Shown here in pieces: positions 9,012 to 16,059 of a DNA stretch of 20,648 nt. The DNA comes from Blastococcus sp. GTDB lineage: Bacteria; Actinomycetota; Actinomycetes; Mycobacteriales; Geodermatophilaceae. Every line of letters starts with the position of its first letter. Position 1 is the stretch's first letter. The notes below the pieces were generated by a model. It had not been told where the DNA came from. It saw nothing but the letters and a program-made list of their open reading frames with translations, and searched no databases. The stretch spans positions 1-20,648 of the forward strand of contig JAOPUS010000359.1 in NCBI GenBank assembly GCA_025963345.1, in the 5' to 3' direction. The position numbers and the translations under genes are program-made.

Positions 9012-9089
9012 GGCGTGTTCCACCTGCTGAAGCCGTCCAACGAGTGGTACCGCTTCCGCGGCTGGCAGCGCGCGACCGGCCAGGGCTGA
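9012..9089 (+). pseudogene. 3' fragment of the plus-strand four-helix membrane protein gene
   Basis: The frame encodes GVFHLLKPSNEWYRFRGWQRATGQG and the stop, the tail of the protein encoded intact at 6238-6864. Homology extends left of the 235-bp repeat: 9012-9022 matches 6754-6764, and the two blocks join if 33 bp (11 codons) of the intact gene are removed, with one further base change. An in-frame ATG at 8997 would give a 30-residue peptide, but this looks like a remnant. Confidence 0.75.
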
Positions 9090-9260
9090 GGGGCTCAGGC
9101 GCGGCTGCGCAGCCGGGGCACCCATAGCCCGGTGGTGCGTGCGAGCAGGCTGGTGACGGCCGCGGCCGACAGCACGAACAGCAGCAGCGACGAGACGGTG
9201 ACGCCCCCGGCGGCGATCATCGAGAAGAGGGTCAGCAGGGCGAGCACGAAGCTCGCCGCC
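9026..9260. repeat. 235-bp direct repeat, right copy
   Basis: The partner of 6801-7035, offset by 2225 bp, with three substitutions and no gaps (98.7% identical). Here it forms the 3' end of the intact minus-strand gene and carries the fragment of the plus-strand gene. Recombination between the copies would release a 2225-bp circle and restore the convergent arrangement. Confidence 0.97.
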
Positions 9261-9595
9261 AGTCCGATCCAGCGGGCCCACGGCTGGCGGCGCGGCAGGA
9301 ACCACGCGGACAGCGCAAGGATCAGCCCGATCACCAGGTAGGGGATGAGGGCGAGCAGCACGAACCGGCGGGCCTCCGCGTGAGAGATCGCGTTGCCCTC
9401 GCGCGCGATGCGGTCGACCGTGACGTCGAAGCCGTACCAGAGCAGCCCGGCGTTCACGAGGAGCAGGGCGGCGAGGACGCCGAGCGTGATCGCGGCGACC
9501 CGGACGGACGCGGGCATCACGGACGGCGAGGCGCCTGCGGCAGGATCGGAGCCCTCGGCGGGCTCTGGACCGGCGGGCTGCGAAGAGGTCGGCAC
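9095..9595 (-). CDS. Four-helix membrane protein (intact copy)
   Basis: A 166-residue protein of unknown function. The start chosen is a GTG giving MPTSSQPAGPEPAEG, a Pro/Ala/Ser/Glu-rich polar N-terminus like that of its former neighbour. An alternative is the ATG at 9517 (140 residues, MPASVRVAAITLGV), immediately before the first helix; neither has a strong ribosome site. Four hydrophobic segments follow: VRVAAITLGVLAALLLVNAG, FVLLALIPYLVIGLILALSA, a third centred on GLAASFVLALLTLF and a fourth on SSLLLFVLSAAAVTSLLA. The loop between helices 1 and 2 contains DVTVDRIAREGNAISHAEARR. The helix pattern and a Trp-Ala-Arg before helix 3 recall the plus-strand four-helix protein (NWARIVLW), so the two may be distant relatives. 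Its last 166 bp also occur as a fragment at 6870-7035. Confidence 0.75.
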   Translation of the reverse strand: MPTSSQPAGPEPAEGSDPAAGASPSVMPASVRVAAITLGVLAALLLVNAGLLWYGFDVTVDRIAREGNAISHAEARRFVLLALIPYLVIGLILALSAWFLPRRQPWARWIGLAASFVLALLTLFSMIAAGGVTVSSLLLFVLSAAAVTSLLARTTGLWVPRLRSRA

Positions 9596-9709
9596 GCCGC
9601 AAGCCTGACAGACCGCCCGCGACCGGCCGCCGAGACGCAGCCACCAGCAGCGGACGGCGAATCTGCTGCGAGGTGAATCCGGATCGCGGTCGAGGGTCGA
9701 AGCTAGGGC

Positions 9710-11389
9710 GTGACCACCCCCGTGCACGCTCCCGCTCCTACCCCGGGCGCCGCTCCCCTGCGGCGCGGTGATCGTGGTCCGCGGCGGGTGCTGGCGGCGC
9801 TGGCCGGTCTGCTCGCCGCGGCCGTGGCGCTGGGCTCCGCCGAACTGGTCGCCGGCATCGTCGGTCGGGCGTCGTCGCCGGTCGTGGCGGTCGGGGACGC
9901 CGCCATCACCCTGACGCCGGAATCGGTGAAGCACGTCGCGATCACCACCTTCGGCGAGAACGACAAGGGCGCCCTGGTCGTCGGGACGCTGCTGCTGATC
10001 GCGGTCTACGCGCTGGCGATCGGGCTCGTCGGCCTGCGCAGCCGCCGCCGCGGCGTGCTGGGGATCGCCCTGTTCGGCGTGATCGGCGCGGTGGCCGCCC
10101 TCACCCGGCCCGAAGGCGGCCCGTTCGACGCGCTGCCCTCGGTCGCCGGGGCCGTCGCCGGCGTGGTCGCACTGCTGGCCCTCCTCACCCCGCTGACACA
10201 CCCGGAGCCGGCTGCCGTCGCAGCCGGTGCGCGCGGCGACGGCCCGCACCGCGACGAGCGGGTGATGGACCGGCTGCGCGAGCTCCTCGGATCCGTCGAC
10301 CGCAAGGGCACCGGGATGGACCGCCGCGGGTTCTTCCTCACCAGTGGGGTGGCCCTGGGCGCGGCCGCCCTCACCGGTGGCGGCGGGCGGCTCCTGCAGC
10401 GCCGCTTCGACGTCGCCGAGGCCCGGGCGGGCCTCGAACTGCCGACGCCGTCGTCACGGGCGGCGGCACTCCCGGGCGGGGCGGACCTGGCCACGGAGAT
10501 CGACGGCGTCACCCCACTGTTCACCCCGAACCGGCACTTCTACCGCGTCGACACCGCGATCAGCGTGCCGCAGGTCCGGCCGACCGACTACCGCCTGTCG
10601 ATGACCGGGATGTTCGACTCCCCGCGGAGTTACACACTCCCCGACCTGTACGGCCGTGCCGACCTCGTCGAGCGCGACATCACGCTCACCTGTGTCTCCA
10701 ACGAGGTCGGCGGGACGCTCGCCGGCACGGCGCGCTGGATCGGCGTCCCGCTCGGGGCGTTCCTCCGCGAGAACGGTGTTCGGTCGGGTAGCTCGCAGCT
10801 CGTCTGCCGGTCGGTCGACGGGATGACGATCGGTGCGCCGACCCGCTCGGCGCTCGACGTCCAGGACGCGATGCTGGCGATCGGGATGAACGGCGAGCCG
10901 CTACCCGTCGAGCACGGCTTCCCGGTCCGGATGATCATCCCCGGCCTCTACGGCTACGTCTCGGCATGCAAATGGCTGGCCCGCATCGAGGCGAGCACCT
11001 TCGAGGCCTACGACGCCTACTGGGTCCAGCGCGGCTGGGCCACCGACGGCCCCATCAAGATCGCCTCGCGGATCGACACCCCCGCGCCGCTGCGGTCGTT
11101 CCCCGCCGGCCGCCGGGCCATCGCCGGGGTCGCCTGGGCGCAGACCCGCGGCATCTCCCGCGTCGAGGTCAAGGTGGACGACGGCGCGTGGGCCGAGGCC
11201 GAGCTCGCGCCGGAGGTCGACGCCGACCTCTGGCGCCAGTGGGTGCTGCCCTACGACTTCACCACGGGGCGCCACACCGTCAGCGTCCGCGCGACGGGAG
11301 CCGACGGCGAGGTGCAGACCGAGGCACGCGAAGCCCCGTTCCCGGCGGGCGCGAGCGGATGGCACACCACCCAGGTGGTCGCCGGCTGA
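9710..11389 (+). CDS. Membrane-anchored molybdopterin oxidoreductase, sulfite-oxidase family
   Basis: A 559-residue protein. The N-terminal half has four membrane helices (about 28-50, 88-110, 117-132 and 143-162). A DRRGFFLTSGVALGAAALTGG stretch (204-224) looks like an internal Tat-type signal or fifth helix. The catalytic domain (about 290-430) has Cys328 in ITLTCVSNEVGG, the expected molybdenum ligand of the sulfite oxidase family, and the pterin-domain motif GYVSACKWLARIE (415-427). A Mo-co dimerisation domain follows (about 447-545, starting PIKIASRIDTP). The active site would face outside the membrane; substrate and electron acceptor are unknown. The GTG start has GAGGG 13 nt upstream and is not certain; the next GTG is four codons downstream. 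The fasciclin lipoprotein gene follows on the same strand after 129 bp. Confidence 0.9.
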   Translation: MTTPVHAPAPTPGAAPLRRGDRGPRRVLAALAGLLAAAVALGSAELVAGIVGRASSPVVAVGDAAITLTPESVKHVAITTFGENDKGALVVGTLLLIAVYALAIGLVGLRSRRRGVLGIALFGVIGAVAALTRPEGGPFDALPSVAGAVAGVVALLALLTPLTHPEPAAVAAGARGDGPHRDERVMDRLRELLGSVDRKGTGMDRRGFFLTSGVALGAAALTGGGGRLLQRRFDVAEARAGLELPTPSSRAAALPGGADLATEIDGVTPLFTPNRHFYRVDTAISVPQVRPTDYRLSMTGMFDSPRSYTLPDLYGRADLVERDITLTCVSNEVGGTLAGTARWIGVPLGAFLRENGVRSGSSQLVCRSVDGMTIGAPTRSALDVQDAMLAIGMNGEPLPVEHGFPVRMIIPGLYGYVSACKWLARIEASTFEAYDAYWVQRGWATDGPIKIASRIDTPAPLRSFPAGRRAIAGVAWAQTRGISRVEVKVDDGAWAEAELAPEVDADLWRQWVLPYDFTTGRHTVSVRATGADGEVQTEAREAPFPAGASGWHTTQVVAG

Positions 11390-11477
11390 CCACTTGTCCT
11401 CCGGCCCCGGGCCTGTCCCAGCAGACGCCGACGACGCGCGTCCGGACCGCCTGTGCGGCCGGCACCCACCCGTCGGC

Positions 11478-11483
11478 GACAAT
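11478..11483 (+). promoter_or_regulatory. Possible -10 box for the fasciclin lipoprotein
   Basis: GACAAT lies 35 bp before the GTG start in the 129-bp gap after the molybdoenzyme gene. It keeps the A2 and T6 positions of a -10 element, but I cannot assign a -35 box. The mycobacterial SigK pattern known for mpt70/mpt83 (CCATCC with CCGAAT) is not visible here. Confidence 0.3.
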
Positions 11484-11518
11484 GCGGTCGCACGGACAGG
11501 ACAAGGAGCAGCATCCAC

Positions 11519-12181
11519 GTGAAGAGCACCCTTCTCGCCCGCGGCGTCCTCATCACCGCCGTCTCCACTCTCGGCATCACGCTGAGCGCCTGCGGCTCGG
11601 ACAGCTCGTCCGGCAGCAGCGCCTCCTCCAGCACGGCCACGAGTGCGAGTGAGAGCGCCGAGAGCACGGTGTCGGCGGCCGCCGCCGGGCCGTTCGGTCC
11701 TGGCTGTGCCGCCGTCCCCGCCGAGGGTCCGGGCAGCTTCACCGGCATGGCTGCCGCCCCGGTCGGAACCGCGGCGAGCAGCAATCCGGCGCTGACGACG
11801 CTCGTGCAGGCGGTCACCGCCGCGAACCTGGGCGACTCGCTCGACACGCAGCAGAACATCACGGTGCTGGCCCCGGCCAATCCGGCCTTCGAGGCGGTCC
11901 CGGCCGACGCGCTGCAGGCGCTGCTGGCCGACAACGCCCGGCTGACCGCCGTGCTCACCCACCACGTGATCCAGGGGCGCCTGAGCCCCGACCAGCTGGC
12001 CGGTACGCACACCACGCTGAACAACGACGAGGTCACCATCGAGGGCTCCGGTGAGACCTTCACCATCGCCGGCGCGAGCACTCTCATGGGGACGGATGCC
12101 TCGGTGATCTGCGGGAACGTGCCGACGGCCAACGCCACCGTCTACGTCATCGACCAGGTGCTCAAGCCAGCCGCTCCCTGA
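11519..12181 (+). CDS. Fasciclin-domain lipoprotein, MPT70/MPT83-like
   Basis: A 220-residue secreted lipoprotein. The signal peptide ends in the lipobox LSAC with the lipidated Cys25, followed by a Ser/Ala/Thr/Glu linker (26-54). The rest resembles the mycobacterial MPT70/MPT83 antigens: a GPFGPGCAAVP entry segment, then a FAS1 domain with NPALTTLVQAV, ITVLAPANPAFEAVPAD, LTHHVIQGRLSPDQL, VICGNVPTANATVYVIDQVL. FAS1 domains mediate adhesion or protein contacts at the cell surface. GTG 11519 is preferred over more upstream in-frame starts because AAGGAG (11503-11508) lies 10 nt before it and it gives a proper signal peptide. In mycobacteria such proteins are controlled by SigK; pairing here with a membrane molybdoenzyme suggests a joint envelope role, which is inference. 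Confidence 0.92.
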   Translation: MKSTLLARGVLITAVSTLGITLSACGSDSSSGSSASSSTATSASESAESTVSAAAAGPFGPGCAAVPAEGPGSFTGMAAAPVGTAASSNPALTTLVQAVTAANLGDSLDTQQNITVLAPANPAFEAVPADALQALLADNARLTAVLTHHVIQGRLSPDQLAGTHTTLNNDEVTIEGSGETFTIAGASTLMGTDASVICGNVPTANATVYVIDQVLKPAAP

Positions 12182-12189
12182 TCGATCGT

Positions 12190-12521
12190 TCAGTTGCGCC
12201 GGGCGATGGCCGCGGCCCACGACCGGTGGGCCGGAAGAACACCGGCGTCCAGGCGGCGTTGAGAACGAGGTTCGCGGCGAACGCCCGCGCGAAGGACCGG
12301 CGCTGCTCGGCCGGTGTCTGCGGCAGTACCTCGCCACCGGCCCACACCGTGCCCGCGTAGAGACCGGTCCAGACGATGCCGAAGGCCTGCGGCGGCGGGT
12401 ACCAGGACGGCGTGTCCAGGGCTCGGAACCAGTGGCTGTGGGGATCGGTCGCCAGGCCCCCGAGCACGGCGGCGGCCAGGGGGACGGCGGCAGCGGCCAG
12501 GCGCTCCCTGCGAGGCGACAT
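12190..12521 (-). pseudogene. tspO: Decayed TspO/MBR-family gene
   Basis: The start (MSPRRERLAAAAVPL) and first half are typical of TspO/MBR, a five-helix membrane protein family binding porphyrins and related ligands: ALDTPSWYPPPQAFGIVWTGLYAGTVWAGG and FAANLVLNAAWTPVFF. After PVFF (residues 93-96) the original frame runs into RPTGRGPRPSPG..., unlike any TspO, and stops at 12162 inside the fasciclin gene. Shifting one base gives AHRSWAAAIARRN and a stop at 12190. Actinobacterial TspO proteins read like 'FFRAHRPWAA' and end near 'GAIARRN', so the two ends are recognisable but about 45 residues covering the last two helices are missing. A one-base frameshift plus an internal deletion explains both. 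It is divergent from pyrE with 33 bp between starts. Confidence 0.75.
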
Positions 12522-12541
12522 GAGCCGATCCGGGCGCTCAG

Positions 12542-12547
12542 TAGGGT
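12542..12547 (+). promoter_or_regulatory. pyrE -10 box, leaderless configuration
   Basis: TAGGGT matches the actinobacterial -10 pattern and ends 7 nt before the pyrE ATG at 12555, putting the transcription start at or next to the start codon. No ribosome binding site is present, consistent with a leaderless mRNA. The same short region also lies upstream of the divergent tspO remnant. Confidence 0.6.
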
Positions 12548-12554
12548 CGGGCGC

Positions 12555-13109
12555 ATGACGGCTCCCCCGCACCTGCCCGACCGTGACCGCCTGCTCGAGC
12601 TCATCGTCGAGCTCACCGTGGTGCACGGGAAGGTGACGCTCTCCTCCGGGCGGGAGGCGGACTGGTACATCGACATGCGCCGGCTGACGCTGCACCACGA
12701 GGGTGCCCCGCTGGTCGGCCGCGTGATGCGCCAGCTCACCGGCGACCTGCGCTACGACGTCGTCGGCGGGCTGACCCTCGGCGCCGACCCGGTCGCGACG
12801 GCGATGCTGCATGCGGCCTCCGACGGCGAGGGCTTCCTGGACGCCTGCGTCGTCCGGAAGGCCGGCAAGGCGCACGGGCTGCAGCGGCGGATCGAGGGGC
12901 CCGACGTCGAGGGCCGCTCGGTGCTCGTCGTCGATGACGTCTCCACCACCGGCGGCAGCCCGCTCACCGCGGCCGAGGCGCTCCAGGAGGCCGGCGCCGA
13001 GGTGATCGGGGTCGCGGTGATCGTCGACCGCGGCGGCCGGGCCGCGGTCGAGAAGGCCGGCTTCGAGTACCGCGCCGCCTTCTCCCTGGCCGACCTCGGC
13101 CTCGACTGA
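12555..13109 (+). CDS. pyrE: Orotate phosphoribosyltransferase
   Basis: A 184-residue type I phosphoribosyltransferase that joins orotate to PRPP to form OMP, the fifth step of de novo pyrimidine synthesis. Visible motifs: KVTLSSGREADWYIDMR (26-42) at the orotate/PRPP entry, RKAGKAHG (101-108) with the catalytic lysine and flexible-loop histidine, and the PRPP motif VLVVDDVSTTGGS (123-135) with the paired aspartates at 127-128. The length is normal for the family. I set the start at ATG 12555: homologues begin just before the DRLLELI helix, and a -10 box ends 7 nt upstream, so the mRNA is probably leaderless. The frame is open further upstream but would overlap the divergent tspO start. The enzyme is cytoplasmic and probably partners PyrF encoded elsewhere. 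Confidence 0.95.
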   Translation: MTAPPHLPDRDRLLELIVELTVVHGKVTLSSGREADWYIDMRRLTLHHEGAPLVGRVMRQLTGDLRYDVVGGLTLGADPVATAMLHAASDGEGFLDACVVRKAGKAHGLQRRIEGPDVEGRSVLVVDDVSTTGGSPLTAAEALQEAGAEVIGVAVIVDRGGRAAVEKAGFEYRAAFSLADLGLD

Positions 13110-13136
13110 CCCACCTTTCCCGGGGGCGTGGCGTCG

Positions 13137-13142
13137 TACGGT
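13137..13142 (+). promoter_or_regulatory. -10 box of the GlcD-like gene, leaderless configuration
   Basis: TACGGT fits TANNNT and ends 6 nt before the in-frame GTG at 13149. This is the main reason for preferring that start over the GTGs at 13128 and 13143. Confidence 0.45.
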
Positions 13143-13148
13143 GTGACG

Positions 13149-14576
13149 GTGACCCACGCAACGGCGGCGTGGGTGACCGAGCTGCAGGACGCGCTCGGCA
13201 CCGGGACCGTCCTTCTCGATCCCGATGTCACGGCGGCCTACGCCCGTGACCAGGCGATGCTCGCGCCGGCCGGCAGCCCCGCGGCCGTCGTCCTCCCGCG
13301 CAGCACGGCCGACGTCGTCGCGGTGATGCAGGTGGCCGGCCGCCACGGGGTCCCCGTCGTCCCGCGCGGGGCCGGCTCGGGGCTGGCCGGGGCCAGCAAC
13401 GCCGTGGACGGCGCGATCACGCTGGTGATGACCCGGATGGACGCCGTCCTGGAGGTCGCTCCGGCCGACCGGCTGGCCGTCGTCCAGCCCGGTGTGGTGA
13501 ACAAGGCGTTGCGTGACGCCGTCGCCGGCGCCGGGCTGTTCTATCCGCCGGATCCCTCCAGCTACGACTGGTGCACGATCGGCGGCAACCTCTCCACGAA
13601 TTCCGGCGGGCTGTGCTGCGTCAAGTACGGGGTCACCACCGACTACGTGTTGGGCCTGGAGGTGGTCCTCGCCGACGGGCGGGTTCTGCGCACCGGTCGC
13701 CGCACCGTCAAGGGCGTCGCCGGTTACGACCTGGCCCGCCTGTTCGTGGGCTCGGAGGGCACCCTCGGCGTCATCACCGAGGCGACGCTGGCCCTGCGAC
13801 CGGCACCGCAGCGCCCGGTCACCCTGGCCGCCACCTTCGCGACGACCGCGCAGACCGGCCAGGTGGTCGAGCGGGTGGTCACCAGCGGTCTGGTGCCCAG
13901 CCTGCTCGAGGTCATGGACAACACCTGCATCTGCGCCGTCGACGACCTGCTGCACGCCGACCTGGACCGCAGCGCGCACGCCCTGCTCGTGGCGCAGTCC
14001 GATGCCGGAGGCGAGGCCGCCGCGGCCGAGATCGCCGCCCTCGCCGACCTGTGCCGCGAGGCCGGGGCGGAGTTCGTGCACACGACCGACGACCCGGCCG
14101 AGGGCGACCTGCTGCTCACCGCCCGCCGGATGGCGCTACCCGCGCTGGAGCAACTGGGCTCCACGCTCATCGACGACGTCGCGGTGCCGCGGTCGCGGAT
14201 CGCCGCGTTCCTCGACGGCTGCGACGCGATTGCCGCGCAGCGCGGGCTGGTCATCGGCGTCGTCGGCCATGCCGGTGACGGCAACATGCACCCGACGATC
14301 TGCTTCGACCTGGCCGACGACGACCAGCGCACGCGCGCCTACGCCGCGTTCGACGACATCCTCGAGCTCGGGCTCTCCCTCGGCGGGACGATCACCGGGG
14401 AGCACGGCGTCGGCGCCATCAAGGTCGACTGGCTGGAGCGGGAGATCGGCCCGGTGGCACTCGACGTGCACCGCGCCATCAAGGACGCCCTCGACCCGGC
14501 CGGCCTGCTCAACCCCGGCAAGGTGTTCCGCGGCGCACGGGCCGCGAATCTGGCCGGGACCGCAGCGGGGCGCTGA
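13149..14576 (+). CDS. FAD-binding 2-hydroxyacid oxidase/dehydrogenase, GlcD/D-lactate dehydrogenase type
   Basis: A 475-residue flavoenzyme of the PCMH/FAD-oxidase-C family, which oxidises D-2-hydroxyacids such as glycolate or D-lactate. The FAD domain has VPRGAGSGLAGAS (71-83), DPSSYDWCTIGGNLSTNSGG (135-154) and KYGVTTDYVLGLEVV (159-173). The C-terminal domain has the metal/substrate motif HAGDGNMHP (374-382), GEHGVG (417-422) and LLNPGKVF (453-460). Cys156-Cys157 lie in the covered GGLCCVKYG motif. Substrate is uncertain; no glcE or glcF partner is nearby, so it probably acts as a single-subunit enzyme passing electrons to quinone or another carrier. The start is GTG 13149, placed 6 nt after a -10-like TACGGT. 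GTG 13128 (7 residues longer) and 13143 are alternatives. The gap to pyrE is only 39 bp. Confidence 0.9.
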   Translation: MTHATAAWVTELQDALGTGTVLLDPDVTAAYARDQAMLAPAGSPAAVVLPRSTADVVAVMQVAGRHGVPVVPRGAGSGLAGASNAVDGAITLVMTRMDAVLEVAPADRLAVVQPGVVNKALRDAVAGAGLFYPPDPSSYDWCTIGGNLSTNSGGLCCVKYGVTTDYVLGLEVVLADGRVLRTGRRTVKGVAGYDLARLFVGSEGTLGVITEATLALRPAPQRPVTLAATFATTAQTGQVVERVVTSGLVPSLLEVMDNTCICAVDDLLHADLDRSAHALLVAQSDAGGEAAAAEIAALADLCREAGAEFVHTTDDPAEGDLLLTARRMALPALEQLGSTLIDDVAVPRSRIAAFLDGCDAIAAQRGLVIGVVGHAGDGNMHPTICFDLADDDQRTRAYAAFDDILELGLSLGGTITGEHGVGAIKVDWLEREIGPVALDVHRAIKDALDPAGLLNPGKVFRGARAANLAGTAAGR

Positions 14577-14686
14577 CCGGTGCCCGGCAGCCGGTGGGCG
14601 GTCGGCCGGGCCCGCACCCAGCTGGCCGTCGCCACTCGTGCGACGGACCAGGCGCGCACGGCACGCGGAATGACACCCTGTCGGGC

Positions 14687-16039
14687 ATGAGCAGGGAACG
14701 GCTGGTGGTCATCGGGGGTGACGCGGCGGGCTTGTCGGCGGCCTCCCAGGCCCGGCGGCTGCGGCCGTCGGAGGACCTGGAGATCGTCGTCCTCGAGCAG
14801 GGGCCGGAGATCTCCTACTCCGCCTGCGGCATCCCGTACTGGATCGGCGGGCTGGTCTCCGACCGCGACCGCCTGCTCGCCCGCACCCCGGCGGAGTTCG
14901 CGGCGAAGGACATCACCATTCGGGCCGACACCCGCGCCGAGGGCATCGACCTGGCGGCGGGGGAGGTCGTCGCGGCCGGCGACGAGCGGCTCGGCTACGA
15001 CAACCTCGTCGTGGCCACCGGCGGCCGTCCGCTGCGCCCGAAAGTGCCGGGCCTGGACGCCGACGGCGTGTACGGGGTGCACCGGTTGGCCGACGGCGCC
15101 GACATCCGCGCCGCGATCGCCGCCGGAGCCACGCGGGCCGTCGTCCTCGGGGGTGGCTACATCGGCCTGGAGATGGCCGAGGTGCTGCAGACCCGCGGGC
15201 TGCATGTCACCGTCGTCCTCGCCGATCCGCTGCCGATGGCGCAGCTGGACGACGACATGGGCGAGCGGGTCTGCGCGGCCATGTGCGACATGGGCATCGA
15301 CGTGCAGACCGGCCAACCGGTCCGTGAGATCGAGGTGGACGCCGACGGGTCGGTGCGGGCCGTGCGCACCGACACCGGCAGCTATCTCGCCGACCTCGTC
15401 GTCCTCGGCCTCGGCATGGGCCCGGAGGTGGCGCTGGCCCGCGAAGCGGGGCTGCAGCTGGGGGCCACCGGAGCGATCGATGTCCGGCAGACCCAGCGCA
15501 GCCGCTCGCACCCCGAGGTCTTCGCCGCAGGCGACTGCTCGCAGACCCTCCACCGGCTCACCGGCGAGGCGATCCACGTCGCCCTGGGCACTCACGCCAA
15601 CAAGCAGGGCCGGGTGGCCGGGTCGGTGATCGGCGGACGCCCGGCGCGCTTCGCGGGAGTACTGGGGACGGCGATGACGAAGGTCGGCGACCTCGAGGTC
15701 GCCCGCACCGGCCTCTGCACGACGCAGGCGGAGGACGGCGGCTACGACTTCCGAACCGAGCTGATCGAGTCCTCGACCCGCGCCGGCTACTACCCGGGGG
15801 CGTCGCCCATCCACGTCAAGCTCATCACCGAGCGGGGGTCGGGGGTGCTGCTCGGCGCCCAGGTCGTGGGCGGGCCGGGGAGCGGCAAGCGGATCGACGT
15901 GTTCGCCACCGCGATCTGGGCCGGGATGACCGCCGAGGAGCTATCCGGGTCCGACCTGTCCTACGCGCCGCCGTTCTCGCCCACCTACGACCCGGTCGTC
16001 GTCGCGGCCCGGGTGGCCAGCCGCGTCGAGCACGGCTGA
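14687..16039 (+). CDS. CoA-disulfide reductase-like FAD/NAD(P) oxidoreductase
   Basis: A 450-residue flavoprotein of the single-cysteine disulfide reductase group, which also holds NADH oxidase and NADH peroxidase. The FAD-binding start is LVVIGGDAAGLSAASQARR (6-24). The redox cysteine is Cys47 in SYSACGIPYWIGG. The NAD(P) motif VLGGGYIGLEMAE is at 153-165 and the second FAD motif VFAAGDC at 278-284, followed by a C-terminal dimerisation domain (about 325-450). Such enzymes keep low-molecular-weight thiols reduced or act on peroxide or oxygen; CoA-disulfide is the best guess from the cysteine context, though many actinobacteria rely on mycothiol. The ATG at 14687 comes just before the Rossmann strand. 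CACCCT, with the A and T positions of a -10 box, ends 7 nt upstream, so this transcript may also be leaderless. Confidence 0.88.
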   Translation: MSRERLVVIGGDAAGLSAASQARRLRPSEDLEIVVLEQGPEISYSACGIPYWIGGLVSDRDRLLARTPAEFAAKDITIRADTRAEGIDLAAGEVVAAGDERLGYDNLVVATGGRPLRPKVPGLDADGVYGVHRLADGADIRAAIAAGATRAVVLGGGYIGLEMAEVLQTRGLHVTVVLADPLPMAQLDDDMGERVCAAMCDMGIDVQTGQPVREIEVDADGSVRAVRTDTGSYLADLVVLGLGMGPEVALAREAGLQLGATGAIDVRQTQRSRSHPEVFAAGDCSQTLHRLTGEAIHVALGTHANKQGRVAGSVIGGRPARFAGVLGTAMTKVGDLEVARTGLCTTQAEDGGYDFRTELIESSTRAGYYPGASPIHVKLITERGSGVLLGAQVVGGPGSGKRIDVFATAIWAGMTAEELSGSDLSYAPPFSPTYDPVVVAARVASRVEHG

Positions 16040-16059
16040 GCGCCGGGCGGGACCACGAC

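Noticed and set aside
6801..9260. Insertion sequence or tRNA-targeted integrative element as explanation for the direct repeats
   Set aside because: No transposase or integrase gene, no terminal inverted repeats and no tRNA at either end. A 235-bp duplication is far longer than an IS target duplication.
11390..11518. SigK-type promoter upstream of the MPT70/83-like gene
   Set aside because: I looked for CCATCC with CCGAAT at 16-17 bp spacing and found no match.
12162..14081. A 639-codon minus-strand frame covering pyrE and part of the GlcD-like gene
   Set aside because: Only its last part, from the ATG at 12521, encodes recognisable protein (TspO). The rest is antisense shadow.
14582..14611. 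GCCCGGC...GCCGGGC as a terminator after the GlcD-like gene
   Set aside because: A 7-bp stem with a 16-nt loop is weak for this GC content and there are competing pairings.
14339..15814. A 491-codon minus-strand frame opposite the flavoprotein gene
   Set aside because: Antisense shadow with no motifs; the plus strand shows intact FAD and NAD motifs and a redox cysteine.
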